DNA from: Owenweeksia hongkongensis DSM 17368
GTDB lineage: Bacteria; Bacteroidota; Bacteroidia; Flavobacteriales; Schleiferiaceae
Length of the DNA stretch: 64,000 nucleotides
Direction: 5' to 3'
Assembly: GCA_945865885.1 (NCBI GenBank)
Contig: CAMBEZ010000008.1
Location: 1 to 64,000, forward strand
In this document: positions 51,008-59,774 of the stretch, piece after piece
How positions within the stretch are numbered: the first letter of the stretch is position 1
Layout: every line of letters starts with the position of its first letter
Made by a program: the position numbers and the translations under genes
Notes under the pieces: model-generated
Seen by the model: the letters and a program-made list of their open reading frames with translations, nothing else
Told to the model about the DNA's origin: nothing
Database searches by the model: none

Positions 51008-52849
51008 TTACTCCACCGTAACCGACTTGGCCAAGTTGCGCGGTTGGTCCACATTACAACCGCGCAGAACGGCAACGTGGTAGCTCAGCAACTGCAAGGG
51101 AATGGTCGTCAAAAGCGGAGACAAACATTCTGAGGAAGGCTGGATTCCAATGGTGTCTTTGGCCATGGATCTGATTTCCGTGTCGTCCTCGTCCACAATG
51201 GCAATGATTTGGCCCTTGCGCGCCAAGACTTCCTGGACATTGGAAACGATCTTGTCGTAGTGGCCGCTCTTGGGGGCAATGACGATTACCGGCATGTGCT
51301 CGTCAATCAAAGCAATGGGGCCGTGCTTCATTTCCGCTGCAGGATACCCCTCCGCGTGTATGTAGCTAATTTCTTTAAGCTTCAGGGCTCCCTCCAGGGC
51401 CACCGGGAAGTTGTAGCCGCGGCCCAAATACAAAGCGTTGGTGCTGTCCTTAATCTTTTTGGCAATGGCCACCGTTTGCGCATCGCTTTGAAGCATGGAC
51501 GCTATTTTGTCTGGGATTCCGGCCAATTCCTGGCACAAATCCAGGTACCGCTTTTCTGCCAAAGTACCTTTTGCACGTCCCAGCCACAGGGCAATTAACG
51601 TAAAGACGGTTACCTGGGCAGTAAATGCTTTGGTGGAGGCCACGCCAATTTCCGGGCCCGCATGGGTGTACGCGCCGGCGTGCGTCTCGCGCGCTATGGA
51701 ACTGCCCACCACGTTGCAAATGCCAAAAATCGTAGCGCCTGCTTCCTTGGCCATCTTAATAGCAGCCAAAGTATCCGCTGTTTCGCCGGATTGGGACACG
51801 GCAATAACCACGTCTTTGGCCGTTAACACCGGATTTCGGTAGCGGAATTCCGAAGCATATTCTACTTCAACCGGAATGCGCGCCAAATCTTCAATTAAGT
51901 ATTCTCCTACCAAACCGCTGTGCCAAGACGTGCCGCAGGCCACCACCAAAATGCGGTCTGCTGCCAGCAACTGCTCGCGAATTTGGTCCAAGCCTTCCAT
52001 GCGGATGATGCCCTCGTCCGGTAGCAGTCGGCCGCGGAACGTGTCCTGAATGGCTTTGGGTTGCTCGTAAATTTCCTTGAGCATAAAGTGGTCGTATCCG
52101 CCCTTCTCAATGCTCTCCAAATCCATTTTCAGTTGGTGGATGTGCGCATCAACCGTCGCGGAAGTGGCAATCGAACTGACGCGTACCCCTTTGTTGCGGT
52201 GCACCACGGCCATTTCACCGTCTTCTAAATAGATGGCGCGTTTGGTGAATTCCAAGAACGGCGTGGCGTCGGACGCCACGAAATATTCTTCTTGGCCCAG
52301 GCCAATGACCAGCGGACTGCCCATTTTGGCCACCACCAACTTATTGCTCTCCTTGCGGGACATCACCACAATGGCGTACGCACCCACTACCTCGCGCAAG
52401 GCGCGGCGCACGGCTTCCTCCAATTTGACGTCTTCCAGCTGCTGAACGTAGTGGATAAAATTCACCAGCACCTCCGTGTCTGTGTCTGAAGAAAACGTGT
52501 AGCCCTTGGTTTGCAGCAAAGACTTCAGCGCGGCGTAGTTCTCAATGATGCCGTTGTGCACCAGAACCAAGTCTCCGTCTTCGCTGGAATGCGGGTGGGA
52601 ATTTCGGTCCGACGGTTCTCCGTGGGTGGCCCATCGGGTATGGCCCATACCGGCCGTGGCGTGGGTGTCTTGGTTGCCCACCAAGTCCACCAAATCGGCG
52701 ACCTTGCCTTTTTTGCGAAATACCCGAAGGGCATCGTTGGACAAGCAGACACCGGCGGAGTCGTATCCGCGGTATTCCAGCCTTTTCAAGCCGTTGATGA
52801 TGATCGGGTATGCCTCACGGGCGCCGATGTATCCTACAATTCCACACAT
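51008..52849 (-). CDS. glmS: Glutamine--fructose-6-phosphate aminotransferase
   Basis: 613 residues. The N-terminal nucleophile Cys2 is in Met-Cys-Gly-Ile-Val-Gly-Tyr-Ile-Gly; the glutaminase domain (about 1-240) is followed by two SIS sugar-isomerase domains (Cys-Gly-Thr-Ser-Trp-His-Ser, Ser-Gln-Ser-Gly-Glu-Thr-Ala-Asp) and the C-terminal Ala-Lys-Ser-Val-Thr-Val-Glu. It makes glucosamine-6-phosphate for peptidoglycan and LPS. It lies 64 nt downstream of the DUF4270 gene. No glmS ribozyme-like sequence is apparent upstream. Confidence 0.97.
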   Translation of the reverse strand: MCGIVGYIGAREAYPIIINGLKRLEYRGYDSAGVCLSNDALRVFRKKGKVADLVDLVGNQDTHATAGMGHTRWATHGEPSDRNSHPHSSEDGDLVLVHNGIIENYAALKSLLQTKGYTFSSDTDTEVLVNFIHYVQQLEDVKLEEAVRRALREVVGAYAIVVMSRKESNKLVVAKMGSPLVIGLGQEEYFVASDATPFLEFTKRAIYLEDGEMAVVHRNKGVRVSSIATSATVDAHIHQLKMDLESIEKGGYDHFMLKEIYEQPKAIQDTFRGRLLPDEGIIRMEGLDQIREQLLAADRILVVACGTSWHSGLVGEYLIEDLARIPVEVEYASEFRYRNPVLTAKDVVIAVSQSGETADTLAAIKMAKEAGATIFGICNVVGSSIARETHAGAYTHAGPEIGVASTKAFTAQVTVFTLIALWLGRAKGTLAEKRYLDLCQELAGIPDKIASMLQSDAQTVAIAKKIKDSTNALYLGRGYNFPVALEGALKLKEISYIHAEGYPAAEMKHGPIALIDEHMPVIVIAPKSGHYDKIVSNVQEVLARKGQIIAIVDEDDTEIRSMAKDTIGIQPSSECLSPLLTTIPLQLLSYHVAVLRGCNVDQPRNLAKSVTVE

Positions 52850-52913
52850 AATTCAAAAGGTTTGGTCCGCAAAGGTCGCAAACATGCCGCCACAGTTGCA
52901 GATCTTTTTGGCC

Positions 52914-54227
52914 CTACTTGGTTCTCGTTAGGTACAAATTCAACCGCGCCGGCTCCGACGGGTGCAAGTTGCCGTTGAGCACCACCCGCTGGGCGTTGCC
53001 GCTTGGATTGGAGGGCAGCAAGATCAGTCGGTCCATTTTGGCGTCCTTTCCGTTCAGCACGCGCTGCACGTGGCGCGTGATGTTGAACCGGTACACCTGC
53101 TGGTCCAACACGCCCACCACGCGCGTAGAATCCCGCAAAGATTGCAATCCTCCGCCTGGGCTGCCGCCTTGGTAGTCGTTGATCAAAAAGTTCTTCTCAC
53201 CGCGGGCCACCAACAACGTCAGTGCCTTGGGCTTGTTCAATCCCAAACTGGCCACCGCGTCCACTGGAATTTCGAGCTCGGCGTAATTAACTAAGAAATT
53301 CGAATCCCGGAGCGGAGCCAGCCCCTTCAACCGAATGGAGGTCACCGCGCCGCCCAAACTTTGGGTGTAGGAGCGAAAACTGCCGTAGGTGGTGTCTTGT
53401 GCCGCTAAATCAAACGCCGCTTGCTCAAAACGATGTTCCGCGTGGAAGGCGTACTTGATCTTATCTCCCAAGGCCAAATCGTACCGAACGGATTTGGCGG
53501 TGGTGGTGTCGTTGGACAGGTACACTACCAGCTTGGAATCCGTGCCGACGGGCGTCAAGGAAAGGAGCGACTGGGCCGCCGCAGTGGATTTCAGGCGAAA
53601 TCCCTTAAACGTCTTCACGAATTCTGTAGTGGAGACCAGCGCAGCCGTGTCCAGCAGCAAAAACTCTTGGGTAAACCACTGAGGATCCAACGCCAGGCGC
53701 AACACGCCTTTGGTTGCGGCCACTTCCTTGAACTTACGGGTGCGGCCAAAATACGGGTTGAAGGTGGTGTCTGCCACCGGATCCCCTGCGGCAAACTGGT
53801 CCTTGGCGGTGTACGAACTGTCTGCCACCAAGGCGTCCAAGAGGGGCTGCACCACGATGCGGATGGGGGCTACCGTGTCTCCATAACGTTCGGTGACCGG
53901 CAAGAACAAAAAGACCGAATCCGCCCGGGGGTTGTCTCCAAAGCGCGGGTTGATGCGGCCCAATGCAACTTGGGTAACGCCGTAAGCGTCCACGCGACCA
54001 AATGTGGCATCGGCAAACCCTCCAACCGGCAAAATTCCGGTATTGGAGGTCAGTAAGGTGTCGTAGGTTTCGGTGCTGGTCACGATGGGCACGAACTTCA
54101 AGGCTCCTGTCTTGAATTCACCGGCGCCAATAAGATCCAAACCAACGGTCCCCAGGTCTTTTTCGCAGGAAACAGAAAGGAAGAAAGCGCCGCACAGCGC
54201 TAGCGAAATCAATGCTTTACGCACCAC
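52914..54227 (-). CDS. DUF4270 lipoprotein
   Basis: 437 residues. Signal peptide with lipobox Ser-Val-Ser-Cys, then Glu-Lys-Asp-Leu-Gly-Thr-Val-Gly-Leu-Asp, the hallmark start of DUF4270, and long beta-rich repeats (Phe-Gly-Arg-Val-Asp-Ala-Tyr-Gly, Asp-Ser-Val-Phe-Leu-Phe-Leu). The role is unknown, but I recall it placed between a GT5 synthase and glmS in many Bacteroidota. GTG start chosen at 54227, 4 nt after the GT5 stop; another GTG is one codon later. Confidence 0.87.
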   Translation of the reverse strand: MVRKALISLALCGAFFLSVSCEKDLGTVGLDLIGAGEFKTGALKFVPIVTSTETYDTLLTSNTGILPVGGFADATFGRVDAYGVTQVALGRINPRFGDNPRADSVFLFLPVTERYGDTVAPIRIVVQPLLDALVADSSYTAKDQFAAGDPVADTTFNPYFGRTRKFKEVAATKGVLRLALDPQWFTQEFLLLDTAALVSTTEFVKTFKGFRLKSTAAAQSLLSLTPVGTDSKLVVYLSNDTTTAKSVRYDLALGDKIKYAFHAEHRFEQAAFDLAAQDTTYGSFRSYTQSLGGAVTSIRLKGLAPLRDSNFLVNYAELEIPVDAVASLGLNKPKALTLLVARGEKNFLINDYQGGSPGGGLQSLRDSTRVVGVLDQQVYRFNITRHVQRVLNGKDAKMDRLILLPSNPSGNAQRVVLNGNLHPSEPARLNLYLTRTK

Positions 54228-54231
54228 GAAA

Positions 54232-55035
54232 TCAGGCAAAAAGAGATTCGTAGAATGCTTTCAGTCCGGAAGGATCTGCGGCAAAAGGACGTCCGTCGGA
54301 CACGGGAACACCCAACTCTTGGGCGGCTTTCACAGCGTGCTCAGACGGCGAATCCGTCATGGTCAGGACGGCGTCTGCAAAACGGACGGCGCCGCACTGC
54401 AGATTTTCGTAGGTAGGTTGTTCAAAGGCGTCCATGGACTGGGCTCCGTCGTAGTGCATGCCGGAAGAAAGCTTGGGGCCCAATTGACCCGCAAATGCAT
54501 CCGTATCGTAGAGCGACACCACCACTTTAACATCCGCAAAATGTGCGTCCGTTGCGTTGAATTGCTTGATGTACAGGGGCATGGGCGAACACATCCAACC
54601 CATTACGTGGACCACATCCGGCTTCCAACCCAATTTTTTGATGGTTTCAATAACACTCTTGGAAAAAAAGAGGGCCCGCTCGTCGCTGTCTTCGTACAAA
54701 GTTCCCGCGGCATCCACTAAATCGCCCTTGCGCTTGAAGTATTCGTCGTTATCGATGAAATAAACTTGGAGGCGCGCTTGGGGAATGGACGCCACTTTGA
54801 TGATCAAGGGTTGGTCCATGTCGTTGATGACCACGTTCATGCCGCTCAGCCGGATGACTTCGTGCAGTTGGTGGCGGCGCTCGTTGATGTTTCCATAACG
54901 AGGCATGAACACCCGAACCTCGTTGCCGAGCTCGTTCATTCGCTTGGGAAACGCCAAGGCGTGATCTGCCAAGATGGTCTCCGACAAATACGGATGCATC
55001 GATTGGGCGACGTACAAAATGCGCTTTGGCTCCAT
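54232..55035 (-). CDS. Glycogen/starch synthase N-terminal (GT5) domain protein
   Basis: 267 residues from the ATG at 55035. It corresponds to only the first Rossmann half of GT5 glycogen synthases (Ala-Leu-Ala-Phe-Pro-Lys-Arg-Met...Val-Arg-Val-Phe-Met-Pro-Arg-Tyr-Gly; Asp-Val-Val-His-Val-Met-Gly-Trp). The C-terminal half, which supplies most catalytic residues, is missing, as in the short form common in Bacteroidota. Classical glycogen synthase activity is therefore doubtful. An exact TAATTTTG element lies 19 nt before the ATG; divergent from panC. Confidence 0.85.
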   Translation of the reverse strand: MEPKRILYVAQSMHPYLSETILADHALAFPKRMNELGNEVRVFMPRYGNINERRHQLHEVIRLSGMNVVINDMDQPLIIKVASIPQARLQVYFIDNDEYFKRKGDLVDAAGTLYEDSDERALFFSKSVIETIKKLGWKPDVVHVMGWMCSPMPLYIKQFNATDAHFADVKVVVSLYDTDAFAGQLGPKLSSGMHYDGAQSMDAFEQPTYENLQCGAVRFADAVLTMTDSPSEHAVKAAQELGVPVSDGRPFAADPSGLKAFYESLFA

Positions 55036-55053
55036 AAGTTGCGGTACAGTCCG

Positions 55054-55061
55054 CAAAATTA
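55054..55061 (-). promoter_or_regulatory. -7 promoter element of GT5-DUF4270(-glmS)
   Basis: Exact TAATTTTG on the minus strand, 19 nt before the ATG at 55035. Confidence 0.6.
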
Positions 55062-55091
55062 CGCATTTTTACGGCGCAAAACGCACTTTTT

Positions 55092-55952
55092 ATGGAGATT
55101 GTATCATCCCAAGCCGCGCTGCGGAACATGCTTGCGCGCTGGAAACAAGGCGATTCGGTCTCTGTAGGCTTTGTACCCACCATGGGGGCGCTCCACGATG
55201 GGCACCTGGCTTTGGTGCGCGCAGCTCAAACAGAAAACTCCCGCGTGGTGGTCAGTATTTTCGTGAATCCCACCCAATTCAACAACCCCCACGATTTTGC
55301 GTCCTATCCGCGCACCTCAGACGCGGATTGCGCCGTATTGGAGGCTTTGGGGACGGACGCCGTCTACTTTCCGGTTGCCGACGAGTTGTACCCCAACGGC
55401 ATGCAGGCGGCCCACTACAATTTGGCGGGACTGGACACGCGCATGGAAGGTGCGGCGCGGCCGGGTCATTTTCAAGGCGTTGCCACGGTAGTGGACGCCC
55501 TGTTTGAGCACGTGGAACCGGATCGCGCTTATTTTGGCGCCAAGGACTTCCAGCAGGTGGCGGTGATTCGGCAGTTGGTGGCCCTCCGCGGAGGATTGCC
55601 CCAAGTGGTGGCGTGCGCGACGGTTCGGGAGGCCGACGGCTTGGCCATGAGCAGCCGGAATTTGTTGTTGACGCCGGCGCAACGGGCGGCGGCGCCCCGC
55701 ATTTATGCGGGGCTGCGGCAAGCCGCAGCGGCGTTGCGCACCGGCGCAACGCCCGCCGCCGCCCGTTTGCAGTTTGAAAAGCACGTCCACCAATCCCCAG
55801 AATTGGAGGTGGAATACCTGGACTTGGCCCATCCGCTTACCTTGGAATTGCTGCCGGATCACCAAGTTTTGAGCGCGGAAAGCTCCGCCCATTATTTTGC
55901 CGTAGTACGCGCTGGAAACGTCCGCCTCATCGACAACTTTCCAGTGGAATAA
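55092..55952 (+). CDS. panC: Pantothenate synthetase
   Basis: 286 residues. Val-Pro-Thr-Met-Gly-Ala-Leu-His-Asp-Gly-His-Leu (ATP motif), Phe-Val-Asn-Pro-Thr-Gln-Phe, Phe-Gly-Ala-Lys-Asp-Phe-Gln-Gln and Ser-Ser-Arg-Asn are all present. It joins pantoate and beta-alanine. Normal length. panD, which makes beta-alanine, follows by 15 nt but has its own promoter element. Confidence 0.96.
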   Translation: MEIVSSQAALRNMLARWKQGDSVSVGFVPTMGALHDGHLALVRAAQTENSRVVVSIFVNPTQFNNPHDFASYPRTSDADCAVLEALGTDAVYFPVADELYPNGMQAAHYNLAGLDTRMEGAARPGHFQGVATVVDALFEHVEPDRAYFGAKDFQQVAVIRQLVALRGGLPQVVACATVREADGLAMSSRNLLLTPAQRAAAPRIYAGLRQAAAALRTGATPAAARLQFEKHVHQSPELEVEYLDLAHPLTLELLPDHQVLSAESSAHYFAVVRAGNVRLIDNFPVE

Positions 55953-55954
55953 CC

Positions 55955-55962
55955 TACCTTTG
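55955..55962 (+). promoter_or_regulatory. -7 promoter element of panD
   Basis: Exact TACCTTTG, 3 nt after the panC stop and 6 nt before the panD ATG. Predicts a leaderless panD mRNA. Confidence 0.6.
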
Positions 55963-55967
55963 CCGCC

Positions 55968-56318
55968 ATGTTGCTGGAATTGCTCAAATCCAAAATCCAC
56001 CGCGTGCGCGTCACGGGAGCGGACCTCAATTACATCGGTTCCATCACCATAGACCGCTCCTTGATGGCTGCTGCTCAGCTCGTTGAAGGGGAAAAAGTCA
56101 GCATCGTCAACATCAACAACGGCGAGCGATGGGACACCTACACCATCCCGGGTCCTGCCGGTAGCGGATCCATCACGTTGAATGGGCCCGCAGCCCGAAA
56201 AGTCCAAACCGGTGACCTCATCATCATCATGGCCTACTGCCACGTAGACGCAACAGAGGCAGCGTCGCACACACCCATCTTGGTTTTCCCAGACGAACAG
56301 ACCAACCTCTTGAAATAA
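55968..56318 (+). CDS. panD: Aspartate 1-decarboxylase
   Basis: 116 residues. The self-cleavage site Gly-Ser in Tyr-Ile-Gly-Ser-Ile-Thr-Ile-Asp gives the pyruvoyl enzyme; Asn-Gly-Glu-Arg and Asn-Gly-Pro-Ala-Ala-Arg are conserved. It forms beta-alanine for PanC. It has a -7 element directly before it, so it can be expressed apart from panC. Confidence 0.96.
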   Translation: MLLELLKSKIHRVRVTGADLNYIGSITIDRSLMAAAQLVEGEKVSIVNINNGERWDTYTIPGPAGSGSITLNGPAARKVQTGDLIIIMAYCHVDATEAASHTPILVFPDEQTNLLK

Positions 56319-56350
56319 TCCGCATCCCTGCGTTGAGCAGGATCCCACCT

Positions 56351-57391
56351 ATGGCCAAGCAAATCATCAAAACACTGGTCCTGCTGGGACTGACCGCCGG
56401 GCTTTTGGCCTTTGCCTTCCAAGGTATGGATCCGCGGGAACTTTGGGACGGCATGCGCAAAGCCAATCCCTATTTGGTGGCGGTGAGCATCGGCTTGGGC
56501 TACTTGGCGGTGGTGTTTCGCGCCTACCGTTGGCGCATTGTGCTCCGCTCCATCGAACACCCGGTCAGCGCCCCAGCGGCGGTGCACTCGGTAGCCTTGT
56601 CTTATTTGGTCAACTTGGTGGTTCCCCGCGGCGGCGAAGTGGCCCGGTGCACGGCCATTCAGCAGACCGGTGGCGTTCCGGTAGACAAAGCCTTGGGTAC
56701 GGTGGTCATGGAACGCATCATTGACTTGATCATGTCCCTGGTACTCGTGGCCGTTGTTTTGGGGTTGAACTGGACCGAACTTCAAGCCTTGCCAAACGCC
56801 GTTGCTGAATTTGGCCGCACCAATGGAGCTGCGGACAACACATCTTCTGCGGCAGAAACGGGCGTCGTTGCTTCTGCCGGATTTCCCGCCTGGGGATGGT
56901 TGCTGTTGGCACTTGCCGCGGTTGGCGCTGCAGCCTTTTGGGCCGTGCGCCGGTGGGGCTGGGTTCAAATTAAAAGCAAAGTATTTGATTTTGTGCAAGG
57001 GCTGCTCGCCGGGCTCCGTTCCGTCGCCCGGCTGGACAACCCCGCCGGATTTTGGGGACACACCCTGGCGATCTGGGCCTGTTACTTTTTGATGGTTTAC
57101 CTCATGTTTTTTGCGTTGCCGGCAACGTCCAACATCACCGTGGCACACGCCCTCTTTGTGATGATGTCCGCCACGTTCAGCTACATTGTACCGGCGCCCG
57201 GAGGCTTTGGAACGTACCACGTTTTCGTAACCTCAGCCTTGTGGGTCACCGGAGTTCCTATGGCCGACGGACTCGTATTTGCGACGGTGGTTCACTCGTC
57301 TCAAACCGCCATGATGCTGTTGTCCGGCACCGTCGGTTTTGCGGGCTTGGCCTTCCTGCGCAAAAAAACCAGCGAACGTGGCCAAGGTTAA
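56351..57391 (+). CDS. Lysylphosphatidylglycerol synthase transmembrane-domain protein
   Basis: 346 residues with about eight hydrophobic helices. Features include Phe-Arg-Ala-Tyr-Arg-Trp-Arg after the second helix, Val-Pro-Arg-Gly-Gly-Glu-Val-Ala-Arg and Pro-Ala-Pro-Gly-Gly-Phe-Gly-Thr-Tyr near the C-terminus, matching the LPG_synthase_TM (UPF0104) family. The lysyl-transferase domain of MprF is absent, so a lipid flippase-like role is more likely than lysine transfer. The ATG at 56351 was chosen over a TTG at 56333. Overlaps radA by 14 nt. Confidence 0.87.
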   Translation: MAKQIIKTLVLLGLTAGLLAFAFQGMDPRELWDGMRKANPYLVAVSIGLGYLAVVFRAYRWRIVLRSIEHPVSAPAAVHSVALSYLVNLVVPRGGEVARCTAIQQTGGVPVDKALGTVVMERIIDLIMSLVLVAVVLGLNWTELQALPNAVAEFGRTNGAADNTSSAAETGVVASAGFPAWGWLLLALAAVGAAAFWAVRRWGWVQIKSKVFDFVQGLLAGLRSVARLDNPAGFWGHTLAIWACYFLMVYLMFFALPATSNITVAHALFVMMSATFSYIVPAPGGFGTYHVFVTSALWVTGVPMADGLVFATVVHSSQTAMMLLSGTVGFAGLAFLRKKTSERGQG

Positions 57392-58742
57392 GAAGGCCTG
57401 GATGTGTCAGGCGTGCGGCACCGCCCACGCCCAATGGCAGGGACAATGCAAAAGCTGCCGTGCTTGGAACACCTTGGTGGAGGAGATTACGGAAACAGTA
57501 GACTCGCGCACCCCTCGTTTTGTAGATCCGGATTCCGGCAAACGAAGCGTTCCCCGGCCGCTTTCTGAAGTTACTTTGGGCCTGGAGGTACGAACCGCTA
57601 CTGGCGACGCCGAATTGGACCGCGTACTGGGTGGCGGATTGGTTCCCGGTTCTTTGGTGCTGCTTGGAGGCGAACCCGGAATCGGCAAATCTACTCTGAT
57701 GCTCCAGCTCGCCTTGCGTCTGCCGCAACGCGTTCTCTACGTTTCCGGGGAAGAAAGTGCACAGCAAATTCGCATGCGGGCAGACCGTATTGGCTTTGAA
57801 GGCGACGGTTGTTCCATCTTGACGGAAACCTCAACCTCGTCCATTCTGGAACACGCAGAAAAAATGCGTCCGGAGGTCTTGGTGATTGACTCCATTCAGA
57901 CCCTGCACAGTCCGGCATTGGAAGCCGCGCCCGGCAGCGTTTCCCAAATTCGGGAGAGTGCCGCAGAGTTTTTGCGCTACGCCAAGAGCCACAACGTGCC
58001 GGTTTTGCTCATTGGGCACATCACCAAAGAAGGAACCCTGGCGGGTCCCAAAGTTTTGGAGCACATGGTGGACGTTGTTTTGCAATTTGAAGGCGACCAA
58101 AACCACCTGTACCGACTCCTTCGCGCCCACAAAAACCGATTCGGTTCCACGGCAGAAATTGGCTTGTACCAAATGGACGCCGCGGGATTGGTGCCCGTAT
58201 TGAATCCGTCGGGTTTCCTGCTTTCCCAACGATCCGAAGAGTTGAGCGGGACGGCCGTTGGCGTGATGATGGAAGGCGCTCGCCCTCTGTTGCTGGAGGT
58301 TCAAGCCTTGGTCAGTACAGCGGTATACGGTACACCGCAACGATCTTCCACCGGTTTCGATGCCCGTCGGCTCAACATGCTGCTGGCAGTCTTGGAAAAA
58401 CGATGCGGATTTCGCTTGGGGTCCAAAGACGTATTCCTCAACATCACGGGCGGGCTCCGCGTGGACGACCCCGCTTTGGACTTGGCCGTTGTTGCGGCCA
58501 TCCTCAGTTCCGACACGGACCAAGCCTTGCCCAAAGGCGTTTGCTTTGCGGGCGAAGTAGGTTTGGCGGGTGAAATTCGTGCGGTACAGCGGCTGGATCA
58601 GCGCGCCGCAGAAGCCCAAAAACTGGGCTTTGACACCTTGTTTACCGCAGCCCAGCCCGGACTCAAGTCCAATGCCTTCCCCGGCTTACTGGTGGTTCCC
58701 GTTCAGAAAATGGAGCACCTGGTCAGCGCCCTTTTTGGGTAA
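57378..58742 (+). CDS. radA: DNA repair protein RadA
   Basis: 454 residues: an N-terminal zinc finger (Cys-Gln-Ala-Cys...Cys-Lys-Ser-Cys), a RecA-type ATPase with Walker A Gly-Glu-Pro-Gly-Ile-Gly-Lys-Ser-Thr, the RadA signature Lys-Asn-Arg-Phe-Gly, and a C-terminal Lon-protease-like domain without the catalytic pair needed for proteolysis. It promotes branch migration in recombination. GTG start inside the end of the preceding gene. Confidence 0.95.
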   Translation: MAKVKKAWMCQACGTAHAQWQGQCKSCRAWNTLVEEITETVDSRTPRFVDPDSGKRSVPRPLSEVTLGLEVRTATGDAELDRVLGGGLVPGSLVLLGGEPGIGKSTLMLQLALRLPQRVLYVSGEESAQQIRMRADRIGFEGDGCSILTETSTSSILEHAEKMRPEVLVIDSIQTLHSPALEAAPGSVSQIRESAAEFLRYAKSHNVPVLLIGHITKEGTLAGPKVLEHMVDVVLQFEGDQNHLYRLLRAHKNRFGSTAEIGLYQMDAAGLVPVLNPSGFLLSQRSEELSGTAVGVMMEGARPLLLEVQALVSTAVYGTPQRSSTGFDARRLNMLLAVLEKRCGFRLGSKDVFLNITGGLRVDDPALDLAVVAAILSSDTDQALPKGVCFAGEVGLAGEIRAVQRLDQRAAEAQKLGFDTLFTAAQPGLKSNAFPGLLVVPVQKMEHLVSALFG

Positions 58743-58750
58743 GTACCGCC

Positions 58751-59743
58751 TTACTTTTTGGGAGCCGACGGCTGCACCAAGTTGGCCAATGCGTCCAAAC
58801 GCGGGCTGATGATGATTTCCGTACGTCGGTTTTTCGCTTTGTTTTCCGGAGTTTCGTTGGGCACCAGCGGCTGAAATTCACCACGACCCACGGCACTGAC
58901 GCGCGCCGCATCCACTCCTTTTCCGGTCAAAATCTTGGTCACTGCGGTGGCCCGCATCACAGACAAATCCCAGTTGTCCAAAACTTGTCCGGCACCGCGG
59001 TAGGCATCGTTGTCCGTATGGCCTTCCACCTCAATCCGAACGTCTTTGTTGGACGCCAGAACCTTGGCCAATCGCTCCAAGGCCAGGCGACCTTTGTCTT
59101 GTACGGTCCAGCTTCCGCTGTTGAACAACAAGGAGTTGTCCATGGACACATATACTTTTCCATTTTTCAAAGAAACCGTTAGACCTTGACCTTGGAAACC
59201 CAGGAGGGCGTCTGCCACGCTCTTTTGAACGTACTGCACCAAGGAATCCTTGCGGGCAATCTCAGACTCCAATTCCACCACCCGTCGTTCGCGGGATTGC
59301 AGTGCAACGGCCACTTCCTCCAAGCGCGCTTGTTCCGCCTTCAGGGCTTCTTCCTTTTGCTCCAGCTCAGACTGCAAGCGTTCCATCCGCACCAACATGG
59401 CCTTTGTTTCGTTCAAATTTGCTGAACTCAACCGGTCTTTGTTTTTGGTGAGGTAATCAAAGTTCGCTTCCAAATCGGTCAGCGAACGACGTGTTTTGCG
59501 CACATCGGAGGCCAAACGAGCGGTGTCTTCTTGAAGGGTTGTAGCCAATTGCTGCGCGGTGCGCAGATTGGATTGGGTTTCCGTGAGGCGCACTTGGAGC
59601 ACGTCGGACTGCGTGCGCAAAGCGTTGTTCTCGGTTTGCAAAACTTCTGCGCGGGTTTGCAGTTCGGTATGCACCGCAGGTGCAACACACGCCGTTGCGG
59701 CAAGGACGGTCAAGGCGCTTGAAAACAGTCGGAAGTAATTCAT
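58751..59743 (-). CDS. OmpA family lipoprotein with coiled coil
   Basis: 330 residues. Lipobox Ala-Thr-Ala-Cys (Cys19), a long heptad-rich coiled coil of about 150 residues (Gln-Thr-Glu-Asn-Asn-Ala-Leu-Arg to Ala-Arg-Lys-Asp-Ser-Leu), then an OmpA C-terminal domain with Val-Glu-Gly-His-Thr-Asp-Asn and Asn-Arg-Arg-Thr-Glu-Ile-Ile that binds peptidoglycan. It probably tethers the outer membrane to the wall. An exact TATCTTTG ends 5 nt before the ATG. Confidence 0.92.
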   Translation of the reverse strand: MNYFRLFSSALTVLAATACVAPAVHTELQTRAEVLQTENNALRTQSDVLQVRLTETQSNLRTAQQLATTLQEDTARLASDVRKTRRSLTDLEANFDYLTKNKDRLSSANLNETKAMLVRMERLQSELEQKEEALKAEQARLEEVAVALQSRERRVVELESEIARKDSLVQYVQKSVADALLGFQGQGLTVSLKNGKVYVSMDNSLLFNSGSWTVQDKGRLALERLAKVLASNKDVRIEVEGHTDNDAYRGAGQVLDNWDLSVMRATAVTKILTGKGVDAARVSAVGRGEFQPLVPNETPENKAKNRRTEIIISPRLDALANLVQPSAPKK

Positions 59744-59747
59744 GGTT

Positions 59748-59755
59748 CAAAGATA
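59748..59755 (-). promoter_or_regulatory. -7 promoter element of the OmpA-family gene
   Basis: Exact TATCTTTG on the minus strand, 5 nt before the ATG. Predicts a leaderless mRNA. Confidence 0.65.
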
Positions 59756-59774
59756 AACAAACGTTGCGGGTAGA

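Noticed and set aside
50974-51010. glmS ribozyme or riboswitch near glmS
   Set aside because: This stretch lies at the 3' end of glmS, and the 64 nt upstream of its start (52850-52913) are too short and show no ribozyme-like helices.
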